64,000 nt of DNA from Antedon mediterranea (lineage: Eukaryota; Echinodermata; Crinoidea; Comatulida; Antedonidae): assembly GCF_964355755.1 (NCBI RefSeq), contig NC_092671.1, forward strand, positions 14,674,501-14,738,500, in the 5' to 3' direction. Made by a program: the position numbers and the translations under genes. The notes under the pieces were generated by a model. It was not told the origin of the DNA and searched no databases. It saw only the letters and a list, made by a program, of their open reading frames with translations. Below are positions 34,375 to 53,757 of the stretch, piece by piece (position 1 is the first letter of the stretch; every line of letters begins with the position of its first letter).

Positions 34375-37300
34375 TTATGTCGTTGTCGTTGGAGGCGCTG
34401 TTTCAGCAGCAATATCATCTGACAATACTTCATCTAGAATCTCGATACTACTACTGTTAGAATCCCGTAGATTAGTATCTGGGATGACTTCTATTATCTC
34501 TTTGATGGCATGTGGAAGACTCTCACAGGCACTCAATTGCAGGTAAATGCCCTCAGCCTTCTTGAGAGTGTCATCCAGATCAATCTTTGTTGATAGTCCA
34601 TTGATGTGCTATAGAAAAACATAAAACAATTGGATGGTAAAATTGACCTTTGTGCTCATATGAAGTACTCATTCTATTTGAATGGTAAATGTTAAAGATA
34701 TATTGTCCCCCTAAAAAAATATTTTTTTTAAATTTTTTTGTTGAATATGTTATTTTAATGTCACATAATAGTTATTCACTCTCACAAAAAATTGGGTCTG
34801 AAAAAAATTTATTTACCTGAGAAAAATGTAATTTAAAGCAAAAAATTGTCAAATTGTCTGGAAGACAATGAATTTTTGGGTAACTGTTTATTTGTCTTTT
34901 TATAGGTGAAATAATTTTTTCCCCCGTTTTTTTTCTTATGGAAGTGAACAACTTCATTAAAACTGCAAAATGGCCTATTAAAAGTCCGATTTTTAAAATC
35001 TTTATTTTTCATGATTTTGGGGGACAATAAATCTTTAAGTAATGTTAATTAAGCTTGCTTTTACACCAATTACATTAATTTCAAAGCAAAACCAGTTTTT
35101 TTCTGGGGTTACAGCAACACAAAGACACTTTTTTGTATTGTCGTATATTGTAAATATTATTAAATCCAAAGGCAAATTACTGGAAAAAAATGATATATAT
35201 AATAATATCACTACCATATTTGGGCACACTTTTTTGTCAAATTAGTTTGATAATGTAGACAGAGCTTGAAAGAATTCTAATGAAGACTTTGAAGTAAAAA
35301 GATGTTTACCTAGAATAAGGAGTTATTATTAGCTACCAGGATATCATTTCAAGATACAGTAGTCTAATTTATATCATAGCGGAATCGAATTATGCAGAAA
35401 ATGTGCCAAGAGCATTCTGTTTAAACAGCAACTTAATATTTCATTAACTAAAGTAAACAAGCAAAAAATAAATGCTAGGTAACAAGCTGAGGAGATAGTA
35501 CTTAAGTTACCACTAATGAATATTGTTTTTCATTTTATACGACCTCATAAAACAGCATTTAATGTTTGTGCAAGATCAATATTAGATGCCCTGTGTTTTC
35601 CTTCTATTAATAATAACAGATACCCTGGTTGTGTATTATCAATACAGTAATAAATAGAAAGCCACTCCGAGAGTGCATACCTCCGCCTACTGTAAAATTC
35701 TATTTCTCCGGTTAAAAAAAAAAAATATATATATTTGTGTGTGTCTTAATGCTGTTTGTGATTTAGGCTAATTTCACTACAAGCATGTGTATGCGAGTTT
35801 GGTGTAATGGTTATGTAACAAGCCTTTCAATTAACAATAGCTTCAGTTGACTAACAATAGAACAGCAACACGAAAATCAAACGAGTGAATTTGAAAAGAA
35901 AATAGGTTTTTTAAACTACTCGCATCAAAATATGTGCACATTAAATCAAATTATGTTTTAAAATTACAAATCACAAATTATAACTCTTGCCTCTTGTACA
36001 AAAATGAAGTTTTTTGGACAAGTAATTCTCGAGAAAATGCAATTTCAGTATACTTGTTACTTTAAGACTGCTCGCCGGCTTTTGAAAAATTCTGTCCTAT
36101 CTTTTAACACTAGCAGGTCTGAAAAGTATACTAAAAAGTGGTCCAGAATTGGGACAATGGTCCCAAAATTTAATGGAATGGTCCTTGACCACATATCTAT
36201 CTGTATATTCATTTTGGTAAAGATCTTGTAATTACTTTTTGAGTAATGCTGCTAACCAACAAACAAACAAACAAACACACGCTACCGATTACATATACCT
36301 CCTTGGCGGAGGTAAAATATAGCAATATCTAACCATGGAGGTATGAAATTAGAATTTGATACCTCTGATCTAACAGTATTAATTTGAACTAAAAAACCAT
36401 ATCAATAAATACTCTATATAATATACATAAAATATATCCAATGGCAATTACTGTAAAAATGAAAATGCTGTGGTATCTGTGGCTGGCTTTCAAATAAAAT
36501 AAGCAAAAACGGTAAAACAAACCACCAGAAAGAAGTGCAGAGCTTTTAAAAAACATTAAAGCAATTATGCAGATGGTCTTGGTCCATTAGGCACATTTTA
36601 AATGTGTAGTGATAGTACCTTAAGGATTTCATTAAATCCATAGTCGTCTTGAATCATTAAGTCTTTTTCAGTGTCTAAGATGGATAAGCACATAAGTAGG
36701 TGAAAGTTCTTGCAAGGTAAACCAGTCCACATTAGCTAAATCAAAACATAAAAATACATACTGTCAATTACATTACATTGGTTGGGAAACGTTTTTCACT
36801 ATCATTTTATTTTATTGGTTACTGTTTATATATGTCCAAATGTCTATATCATTGATAAAACTGCTGTTGTTTATGTTGTTTCAATTCTCTCTGAGAGTGA
36901 AAGGAGATTACATTTTGTTTTATATACTCTAGCTACTCTTTTACTGAATGAGCTTTTTTCAAGGTTATACTGTAACTACATAAAACATGTTATTCCACCA
37001 AGGATTACCGATATGAGGAAAGAAAGGGGGTGTAGAAAATCTAAATATATCTCTATGGGTTAATTAATTCATGTTCCAAGGTTTTATTACTTTACAAAGC
37101 AGAAATAGAATTATCCCACACTTTTGTTGGATGATAGAAACATTTTTTTTTTATTTAGTCAAGTCAAGTGGCCGAGTAGTTAAGACAGGGGTGTGACAAA
37201 CCATAGCTATACAATCGGCACAGGTTCAAGGCACTCCTCGACAATTGTTCTGTTGGTAGAACAAGTCTTCTCCGATAAGGACTTCAAATTGGAGGTCCAG

Positions 37301-40300
37301 TGTACACATCTAGCTCGTGTGCACTTTAAAGAACCCAGTAAGTCTTTCGGAAGAGTAGGGGATTACCCCAGTGTATTGGTCTATTCAGCCCCTGTCATTG
37401 TGGACAAACAGGCGCCATTTAGGGGAGTAAAAAGTTGTCCGCACCTTCAAGTCAAATTGTTCTCCCCATTAACATTTACAAATTTAATAGTAAAATAAAT
37501 GTTGATATGCTAATCAATCAAGAATAATTTTCTACTAGATGGAAAATTCAAAATTAAACAAAATAGAAATAAAATCAATATTCAATTTATTCTTATTAGA
37601 AAAAGAGATCAAATCATTTTAACAAAGAAAGGTAATACCTCCCAGTATAAACTGATATCTTCAAATGTGAACTCTCGTTTAAAACGTATAAGCAACCAAC
37701 GGAAACAAAAATACATATTACTGCATTCCTTCTTCTCTAAAAAAAACAAAAACAAAGAAACAGTGTTATTGCCTACTAGTGCAGATAATGTATGACATAT
37801 TTCTTTCAGATATAGTTGGATGAGAGATGGATAAATGTTAGGTATTAACAACATATTATTAAGCAATACAAAATATTAAGGACATACCTAAGTAAACAAA
37901 CAATTCTGGATCTAGGAATTGCAACAGTGTATTTAATTGTGTCAGTTGTTTCTTCATACCAGCTTGATCCAAATCAAAGTTACTCATCTAAACACAAAAA
38001 GATATAGATATTTAAACAAAATGTATTACAGTACTTTCTGAATACTAATAATCTAAAAATAATAACTTGTAACAAGTTGTAACCAGGTTTGCATATTGTG
38101 AAGAAAATATTTGTGGAAAAAAAAATTGATGAGAAGCCTGTTTTTTTTGTTCCGAGATGTCCAGCATGTATTGCCCTGGTATTAAACTAATCAATCATAG
38201 TAATATAGCACAACTATGCTTTCTCCTGCGATTTCCCAGTTTGAGTATGCATGTATATGAAAATGTGTAATAAATCGGGAGATCAAACCTTATTACAAAT
38301 TGATACAAGTTGTAACAATTTTTGCAGATGTGAAAAGGGTAAAAGTAGTAGTTCTGATAAAAATTACCATGACTCAAAAAGGAATATTTTGCACCATCAG
38401 AACCTTCTATATGATGCAGTGTAATGATAGATTATACTTATTGTAGTAGTATTATAGTCCATGCTATGTCATGTTAGTTGGATACAGTGCTTTTAATATC
38501 GAAATTTTATGGAAAATTGAATTAATACATGGTGGTGGTAACCCATTAATTAATGTATGGTGCTGGTAACCCATTAATTAATGCATGGTGGTGATGGTAT
38601 TATACAAATTCGAATGTAACAAGTTGCCCACCATTCCTGGTTGGTCCATAAATCCTGAGAAACACCAGAATGCATCAACCTCATCATCCATTATTTCAAG
38701 AATTGGTGACAACATATCACTCATACCTTGAACATATCCTGCAAAAAGAAAAGCATTAAACAGTGCCAACTAATTTAGTATTGGTTTCATTATAGAATAT
38801 GTTCAATTACTGATTGTTGTAGAATGCATGTGGCCAAGTGAATAAGACTTGAAGCATGTAAACTATATGCTTGATTGAATATGCACACATTTCAGTCTAG
38901 GTTCTTGATATGACAAATTCATAAACACTACAAATGCTTTATGTAATTAGTAACAAAAACTTGACCTGTGTTTATTTTTTTTTATCAAAGTTATACTTTG
39001 AACTTTTATGTCAATACCTAGATCAAAGTTGTACTGGGAGTAAGTCATTAGAATGTCGTATAACATCTCTAGATGAGGATTGTTGTCTCCTTTGTAGTAA
39101 GGATGCAGTCTATCTGTACGTAAAACGTCTTTATCTGCAAACAAAATACAATCATTTTATAGACTAAACCAAAATTGTTTTGATTATTTATGTTTTAGAA
39201 TTTTCCAAGGAAACTTCAAAAGGGTGGAGATTAGAGTATTATTTTAAACTAATTTACCAATAACATTCCTCCTTTCTCGTAAAATTCCGAAACGCTTTTC
39301 TTGATCTTCTGATATAGTCTTCCACTGTGCTTTCATACAAAAATACTCATCTCTGAAAAATAAAAATAATAGTAATACTGAATTAATGTAACATACAGTT
39401 AGGTTATCATGTGTTTTCTTAAAGTTTTCTCTCAGGTTGTTTCTCGTAGGTTGTTTATTAACTATTCAAACTGGTTCTTGTAAAACAAAATGACGACTTC
39501 AAATGAATGACTGGCATAAAATAAAAATAACTTTTTAATTCACAAACATATTTTGATTAAAATAATCATCATCTAAACAACTAAAAGAAAGAAACAAGCA
39601 TTGTACACTATATTTACTATGGTGTCATACAATACATACTCTTTCTTTTTTCTTAAAGCTTTCTTTTCTTTGGTTGTTAAATTCCAATCAAAATATCCCA
39701 ATAAGAATTTCCAAGCTTCTTTTCTTACTGAAGCACACAAACCCTGAAAGAAAAAGTACATTAAAAAAAATATGTAGTATAATATATGGCAATGGTTATA
39801 ATTTACTTTTTGAATGTACCAAAATAATGATGATTTGGGAAATGGGTGAAAATGTTTTTTTAGCTTGAAATATAGGAAAAAAATACAAGGACACGTAAGT
39901 AGTAGTTTTTAGTTACTTACACCTCTAAATATTCTTTCTTTCAGGGCATCGACATCTGTTATCCTACCGTTTGAATCCACATGACCAGCCCACTCATTTG
40001 GGGTCACTATGCCCTCTCTCTTCACATCAGGTCTTGGACCAAGCTTTCTCTATAAACAAAGACATTAGTTTATTTAGTTTATTTGGTTATTAGTTCACTG
40101 AAATGCATGAAGAAACATTATCCAGTCGAAAAGATTTATAAAACCAAATTGATCACATTTTTAATACAGGACAATTAGTTACCTCTGCTATCATTTCATA
40201 TGTTGTGTGGTTTGCTAAGGATGGTTCAATAGTCAGTCCTATCATATCTGGCATAAGCTCAGCATAATCATCAAATGGTCGTGTTTTCTGAGCAGGCTGG

Positions 40301-42948
40301 CTGCTAAGGGTGTCTCGGACAAAATTTGTCACTTTGGAGAAACCACCCATTATCGTGGAAGAATCTTTAAAAAAGTTCTGTAAATAAATAAGATTATGTA
40401 CCATTAGGAATACTTTAAAATTTATATTTTTCTGGTGAATTGGCCATAAGTGTTATTCTAACGTAGTATGTGCTGTAATTCATCACTCAGGCATTCAAAT
40501 TAACACATAGCACCAACAATTAGACACTAAACACCAATCTCACAAGCCTACCTGTACATAATTTGCTGAATGTTCACTCAACATTTGTAGTTCATCAATG
40601 GACCTGGTTAAAGCTGCTGAATTGTGAGGCAACACAGTAAATAATCGTATGTCAGTTGGACATCTATAAAAGCAACAAATGGTACCAATTAGACAGTATG
40701 TAGTATATCAACATTAATCATTTGTATATTTTGGAGTTGGCTTATACTAGAGTACAGTATTGTTTATGGCTGCTAACAAATTAAGAAGAGATTATTTAGA
40801 GAGTTACAGTAGGTTCAGTTAGGTTGGTTACCAAGGTAGGTAGGTTTAATAGGCTGATTATCCGACTCAAGATCCTGTATCTTTCAGGGATCCTGCCTTC
40901 TTCCCTTTTCCCCCAGACTCATTGTTATTTGTATATTTCTTATTTATTCAATTATTGTTATTTTGAATTGAATTTGAAGGGTTACGTAGCTGCAATAACC
41001 GCGTAAATTTCAATAAAGAATTTGGTATAAAAATAAAACAATCACTAAAAAACAATGTATGTACCTTGTTAATGTCACATATTTCTCTATCTTTTTCAAC
41101 ATCTCTGAGCTACCACCGTCATGAAAATGTAAAGCAGGCATTGCAACATTATCCTTTAGTGTAAACAGTAAATAAGCCCAGCCAAGTTCAGGTTTAGATC
41201 GTCGTATACTCTTCACATCATGCAGATCAAAAGTCATTGCATGAACATTCTTCTTACGGGCCTGGTGGACCGAGACATTTTCTGTAGAATAAAAAGCTTC
41301 ATGTTGATTTTGATAGTGACTGCCTTATTTTTCCTTAAAGAATTATAAAGAGTTTTAACTTCAAGTGGCTAAACATATAAAAATATAGCTGAATCAGTGG
41401 GGCTAGTCATTCATGATCACATTGCTCATTTCAAAACAAACGTATTTCAAAACAAAGTTTACAAACCACTAAGTTAGTGTCATATCAAGAAGAGAGTGCT
41501 TAATTTCCCTGCATCCATTTTCAAGTATCGCGATCATTACCATTTTTGTTTCCTCCAACCAGTTAACATATCGGCTATTGAAATATACTGGATATGCAGA
41601 AATGCCACAGTGAACTAAAAAGCATTGACATATTTACCTCAAAGAGTAAACACCTACTCTACCTGTTTCGTTCTTTTTGTAGCCAACTGTATTAACTACA
41701 GTCCAATCAGTTTCAGGGTGATCCTCTTCAAAGTCACATTCTGATAAAGGATGCCAATCAACAAATGCACCTTCAATCTATTGCAATTAGAAATCAACCA
41801 TATTTTATAATAGTTTCTATATAGAGTTAAACTTTAAATACATCCTTGCATATATTTCACCGTTACATACTGTATGTTCATACATTATTTGCATTCACCA
41901 TCCATGGCAGCATATATAATATATATTTCAATTACACATTGCACAATTGCCGTCTTTTGTCTTTTCACCCTTTTTATGGCCCTCATTCCATTCTAATACT
42001 TCTAGTCATTCTCCAGAATCAGGTCATTTAATTTAGATATTATCATCATTATCATCAATGTCATATTCATTCTTGTTTGAAGGTTTGCATGGCGAAATCA
42101 AATGTTGATATAAAGTTTGCGATACACCACATATATTAGTTCTAAAAAGAATTGTTGAGTTGACTCAACAGTTCTTTTCAGAACCAAGATACGTGATGTA
42201 CCACAAACTTTAGCTCCACAGTTCTTTTCAGTAACTAATATACGTGGTATACCGCAAACATTATATCAACATTCATCCTTCTTCATCAAGTTGTTGAATT
42301 ATGCTTACTCTTGATATAAGTTGAACTTTTCCTCCTAATAAAACATCATCCTTTTCAGCACCTTGTGTAGTGTGGATAAATACACTTCCTCGTTCAAAAA
42401 CAATCTGTCGTTGCATAAATTACATACAAAATTAAAATTATAAATAAAATTTAAAAATATATACAAATTATTGCGGTTCGGTTGTGTTGTGATAAAAGTT
42501 GTTCATAATAAGGTGCAGCATGACATTCCTACTAACTAGTACAGTAGTAGGTTCCTGTATATACTTAGCCTGCATTTGAGTGAGGCTAGCCGCACCAACG
42601 AGAGGCGAGATCTAGCCTACCTGCTAGCCATTTTAAAAACATTATTTGGCCTACTAGCCTAGTCTAGAAGGCCTAGCTAGCTAGCCTAACTAGGCTAGTT
42701 AGCTAGCCAGACCTTACTAATAGTCCTACCTAGGCCGGATCTCCCCTACCCTGCTAGGCCTAGGGCTAGGCCTAGTAGGGCTAGGCTAGTCATAGTTTAC
42801 TCGACAATCAAAATTGCAATAATACTTATCAAAATCATATTTAATATAACAAATGAATTACCACACTTACCTTATTTAAATCTAATTTAGGATGAGATCG
42901 TGGACTTGAATTAGAAGGTACTTTTTTACTTGAATTTTTCTTCGACAT
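34375..42948 (-). CDS. TBC1D15: TBC1 domain family member 15-type Rab GTPase-activating protein
   Basis: Fifteen coding exons in order: 42948-42871, 42404-42309, 41777-41663, 41281-41065, 40663-40552, 40377-40183, 40049-39921, 39743-39640, 39352-39258, 39134-39018, 38738-38632, 37987-37888, 37736-37639, 36735-36619 and 34608-34375. They give 637 aa (human about 690). The N-terminal domain aligns with human TBC1D15 (ALHFHDGG, GFSKVTNF). The TBC domain runs from about residue 312 to 540, with the IxxDxxR arginine finger near residue 386 (IDKDVLRTDR), the YxQ glutamine finger near 423 (GYVQGMSD), then VDAFWCF and YFCFRWLLIRFKREF. Family knowledge: it acts on Rab7-type GTPases at late endosomes and mitochondria. 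It starts 542 bp from RAB21, head to head. TBC1D17 is its vertebrate paralogue, and an invertebrate gene may represent both. The exon 11 donor (gtgggc) is the least certain junction. Confidence 0.96.
34696..35034. repeat. TTAA-flanked MITE, copy 2
   Basis: A 339-bp element with inverted ends AGATATATTGTCCCC and GGGGACAATAAATCT, flanked on both sides by TTAA (34692-34695 and 35035-35038). TTAA duplication is the signature of piggyBac-like or Kolobok-like transposases; which one cannot be decided here. It sits in the last TBC1D15 intron. Confidence 0.85.
35205..35275. repeat. Fragment of the 30186 foldback element
   Basis: ATATCACTACCATATTTGGG, then a T-run, TTAGTTTGATAATGTAGACA and GAGCTTG match the right half of the element at 30186-30342. 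It lies in the last TBC1D15 intron. Confidence 0.6.
35675..36314. repeat. Repeat bounded by CATACCTCCGCC and GGCGGAGGTA
   Basis: The boundaries are short inverted motifs, and the right end contains CAAACAAACAAACAAACA before CCTCCTTGGCGGAGG. The arrangement is typical of dispersed repeats in marine invertebrates, but only the ends support it. It lies in the last TBC1D15 intron. Confidence 0.45.
37168..37445 (+). repeat. tRNA-derived SINE
   Basis: The head has an A-box-like GTGGCCGAGTAGTTAAGAC and, about 40 bases on, a B-box-like GGTTCAAGGCA, the internal RNA polymerase III promoter of tRNA-derived SINEs. The body includes AAAGAACCCAGTAAGTC and GAGTAGGGGATTACCCCAG. Related heads (GTGGCCAAGTG) occur at 38830 and 52428, and a related body at 25372. 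It lies in a TBC1D15 intron. Confidence 0.7.
42104..42270. repeat. Foldback element, family GTTGATATAAAGTTTGC, copy 2
   Basis: The inverted ends GTTGATATAAAGTTTGCG and the complement at 42240-42270 are clear. The interior has a partial duplication of CAGTTCTTTTCAG and the AAC-TGTTGAG stem. The upstream flank GGTTTGCATGGCGAAATCA also occurs, inverted, beside the copy at 55487, so the true element may be longer. It lies in TBC1D15 intron 2. Confidence 0.75.
42600..42790. repeat. CTAG/GGCC-rich patch in TBC1D15 intron 1
   Basis: Dense CTAG, GGCC and GCTAGC words like those at 14398-15310, placed about 150 bp downstream of the first TBC1D15 coding exon. Confidence 0.65.
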
Positions 42949-43490
42949 TTTGTCAAAAATCGACACGGCTGTTTTTCCAATCCAGAAATCCGTGTGTTGT
43001 TGTTGTTTTCATAGACTGTACCATTCTAAAAGAGGGTGATGACTTATCACGTTGTATGCTGTTGAGTCACAGTCGATCACGCGGCATCATATCATCATTA
43101 ACATTAATTGGATTGATATTTCATAATTTTCTGACGGTAAAATGTATATTCTAGATGAGTTGGTGTAAAGGGATCTTGGAAAGTAAATGAAGTAAAATTA
43201 AATTAAGACAAAAATACATTTTCTCACCCACCCCCCTCCCCCTACCCCATCGCAGCCCAGCCCACACTTTTTATAATTTACTAAAAATTAAAGGGAGCCC
43301 TCATATGACTCATGACGTCACGAAATCGTAGATGTCAGCCATGTTCTGCTGATGAAAAAGAGAGTTTTGGTTTCACACAATAGTAACAATATTTCTATTT
43401 TTATTGAGGTTAATTCTGTGGGAATTCTTGTAGACTGACTTAAGTCAGTAGGACTGTTTTTATCCTTTTATCCAGTGAACAGTTAGTGCC
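42949..43490. promoter_or_regulatory. Bidirectional promoter of TBC1D15 and RAB21
   Basis: The two start codons are 542 bp apart in opposite directions, so one region must serve both. It contains overlapping-range bZIP sites: AP-1 consensus TGACTCA at 43306-43312 directly followed by CRE consensus TGACGTCA at 43313-43320. No TATA box is evident at a fixed distance. The RAB21 start has a good context (GCCATGG). Confidence 0.7.
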
Positions 43491-50008
<6,518 letters not shown>

Positions 50009-53000
50009 AAATAGGACATTTATATATATGACATAAGCCAGATGTGACTCGTTTTAGCATGTTATTGGTGGGTGAAATAGGACACATATGCACCTAGTTT
50101 CAATACTCATCCAGTAAAACAATAGACCTACTTCAGAGTAAGGATAAACTACTGTTAAATATAATTAGGTCTTCACAGAATGTCAATCTATTAAAGTTAA
50201 TAAGTCATTTTTGCCACTTGATTATAGCTAAGACAAATATTTTTTTTGTTGAACAAACTGTTAAATAACTTAAAGATACATAGAGTATGAATTGTACTGT
50301 AGCTGTATTGATAATGGATAATTTTATTTATTAAGTGAAATTCCACACAACATGTTTGTAACAGTTTGATGATTCAACTAATATTTACCCAGATTTGTTA
50401 TTCAGTAATTTTGAATAATTATCTTATTAACTGATATATTGACTATGATGTAATACAAATTATTAATTAAAAAGTCGATAATTAGGATTTTCATTCAACA
50501 ATATGATAGGTTACATGTACATAACAAAGTCAGTTCACTACCAGTGTTAAGTTCAATAAGGTGTGATTTGCATTCAGAGCTACAAATTAAAAGCATTTAA
50601 TATTAAGGAACTATTCCCTCTTGCACGAAAAAGATATAATGCTACTCCAATACACTATTAATGAAATTGTGGAACTCAGTTATTAAAATTTATTAATAAA
50701 TTTATGATGGGAAATAACTACTTGAATTGCATCCGAAACATCGCAATTAAGTGATTTGTTTTCTCAGTACAGTTTACACCTTAAGATTTATATGCTTTTA
50801 GCACACTATAAAATAGTTTCATATCTCCCACGAGTTAACTAGTATGATACTCTATATAAATAATAAGAGTTATTTATTATTTATTCAGTCTGTTTAATAA
50901 GACTTTTGGTGGAAAACATGTTATATGTAAAATTCTTTTGAAAGATTATGGTGCTTGAAAAATTAAGGTGTAATTTGTTTTGGCCATGGATTGTATCATC
51001 ATCCTACTCCTTCCTCTTGTCCCTGTTTCTTTTAAAAACATAAATTAATCCTGGATTTTCGCTGGGACATTCACCATGTAAATTAACTGACAGTATCGTG
51101 CATAAGCCTTTGGTCGCCACAAACACCTTGTATACATCCTCAATTCTCTGCTAGAAAATTTTGTAATTTTTTAAATTTTCTTCTGTAAGTTATGGATACA
51201 TTTGAAATGAAAAGCTAGGTTGTACAACCTCTGCAGTATAATCTGTAAATGATTCATTTTTGTAATTTAGCATTGAATGATGTTATTAACCACATGACTT
51301 CAAAAGTGGAACATGATCTAACATATTTGTTGAGGGTGGGGAATTTTCTGGTTGATGCTGAGTTGAAGAAATTACTTCCTGGTTTAAAATATTTTTAGTT
51401 GCAATTGATTATGATTACAATAATATTGTTGATTTCATTTGGGGTGCCAGTTCATTTGGATGATATTGATTGATTTTTGAAAACTAATATTAACAGCAAT
51501 TGTTTCAAGTGATTCTGATAGATGAGTAATAGTGGCTTTGAATAAATTAATTTAAATATAGTTTTCATTATATAGGGTGGTTACTGTATAAGCATTCAAA
51601 TTAAAGTATATACTATTGATTCCTGTTGTTTATAAGTTGCTATCTAGAATTTACCAAGATCAATTCGTGGTTGTAACACCTATAAACTCTTGGTTTGAAT
51701 AATGTTGTGAATGTTTTGAATTATACACTGTGTAAATCATTCAGGCTAATGTATATCATAAAGAAAATATAAATGATCACTTTATAAACTGCATGTTAAT
51801 GAAATGATGGCCACCTAACATACCCCTCAGTGGCAGATCCAAGAATTTCAATAGGTGAGACTCGCTGTGTAAATAAAGGGCTGAAGTTAACATATGTCCT
51901 ATCTTTTGCATTGACCTTTTTTTAAATCTAGAGGAGCAGCCACCCTCCCTCCTATGTAGATGCCTATGCACCACTGATAATAGTGTGTTGGTAAGTTAAT
52001 GGCCATCATTTGTGTGAATAATCTCTCTTTCTACACAACTCTATTATGCATACTTTTAGAAACTTTATTATCATCATTATTATTATCAATTATTAATTAA
52101 GTGTATGTTGCAATATGCTAATGATAGATTACTAGTTGGAATGTTTATGTTAGTTTTTATAATTTGTAATTGTATATTTTTATTAAGATTTATGTTGTTC
52201 CTTCTAAATTCTATACCGTACCATCAAAAAATACCAAAGTATTTATCTAAAAAAAAAAGAATTAAATGGGTCAAGATTAATAAGGCTGTTGTTAGTTGAT
52301 TGAGCCTCTTTGTATTTTTACGTTGGCCTTCTTGGGATAACATGTATGCGTTTGATTACTGAATTATAAAAAAAGAAATAATTTTTTTAAGGAATATATA
52401 TTTGTTTAGTAGACATATTGTAAAAAAGTGGCCAAGTGAGTAAATATGTACTGTTTGAGCCATGCATTAAAAATGTGTATGTGGGAGTTTATATTGACTT
52501 GTATTAAAATGATAAGGGAGGTAACCAATATCATAAGGAGAATGAGTAGTGGGTATTGCTCCCTAATACTGTGCTCTGCAGTGTGTACTACTGGAGGTAA
52601 TCTTTGTTAATTTAGGCCACAGGGCTCCAGTGTGGTCACCTGCCAAATTCAGAAACTCTTGACACATCAACTACTGTAGTAAACATAATAATCTTTAAGC
52701 ATAGTAAGTTGAATGTTATATAAGTAAAATTGCTTAGATTATTTTTATATAGGTATAATAATACATAGTATCTGAAATTCTTTATATACTCATTTATAGC
52801 ATCTTGCAAAAACAAATTATTAGTTTAATTCTGTATTACTAAAACCTTACTATTACAGTAAATTGTGTGTCCTGAATACTAGCATACACAATTACTGTGA
52901 AGCCCATTAGTATACTATTATTGTATTTTTTGTATGCAAATTTAATTCATACATGCCCCTGAAACAAAAATCACTGCATGTCTGTATCTCATGTAAAATT

Positions 53001-53568
53001 TAAGTTTGTTATATTTTAAGCAAGTATTTAATCAGGAAATATACCACTCATATCTATGAAATGAGGGAAAGGTTAATATAAACTATATATTTGCAATGTT
53101 TTGGTGTGATTATTAAAATTATACACAAATTGTATATAAGATAAGGTTATAAAGATCAACAGCTTACTATTTCTAGCATTTCACTAAATAAATTGCTTTT
53201 GGCTGTGATCAATACATTTGAAGTTGCTTGTGTTTTTCAGCTGCATTAGTACAGACATCACATTTAGAGAAATGTACAGTATTGTGTGTGTAGTGCAGTC
53301 ATGGCTTTAGTGTGGGGAAGGTTACGCACACAATTTGGATTTATCTGTCTCAACAGGATGTCACTCCATCAGAGGTTTTTAAAAAACATAATTACAGTAT
53401 AGTCATTTTCTGCCTTATTCATAATAGGTTACACTAATACAAATGATGTCATGGTAGGTTACACCAATACAGTAAAAATAATAAAAGAATATATTTTTTT
53501 ATGTTGGTACACTCTCAATCTATAATGACATAATTCGTTTCACAACTGTCCATTCGACTTTTTTGAGT
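50009..53568. other. RAB21 3' UTR and convergent intergenic region
   Basis: No coding exon is seen. The first AATAAA after the RAB21 stop is at 50695-50700, giving a 3' UTR of about 700 bp. Further hexamers near 51541 and 53183 would extend it. A SINE head is near 52428. Confidence 0.5.
51828..51976. repeat. hAT-like short element
   Basis: CAGTGGCAGATCCAAG at the left and ATGCACCACTG at the right form short terminal inverted repeats of the CAGTGG type seen in hAT elements. I find no convincing 8-bp target duplication. Confidence 0.4.
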
Positions 53569-53574
53569 TTTATT
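53569..53574 (-). terminator. Candidate MRPS35 polyadenylation signal
   Basis: Minus-strand AATAAA lies about 185 bp after the MRPS35 stop codon. Confidence 0.4.
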
Positions 53575-53757
53575 GAAAATTTGATACATGTTTTATATGG
53601 CAGTAATTTGATTATAAAAATTATCCACCACAAATGTTTAATTGTCTTCCTTCCAATCAAATAAAATATTGCCATCTATATTACTTTGTGTGTGATAAAG
53701 GATAATTATCATGTATAAACCTATCTTCTGAATGTGCCGTTGGGCTATTAAGACGTT

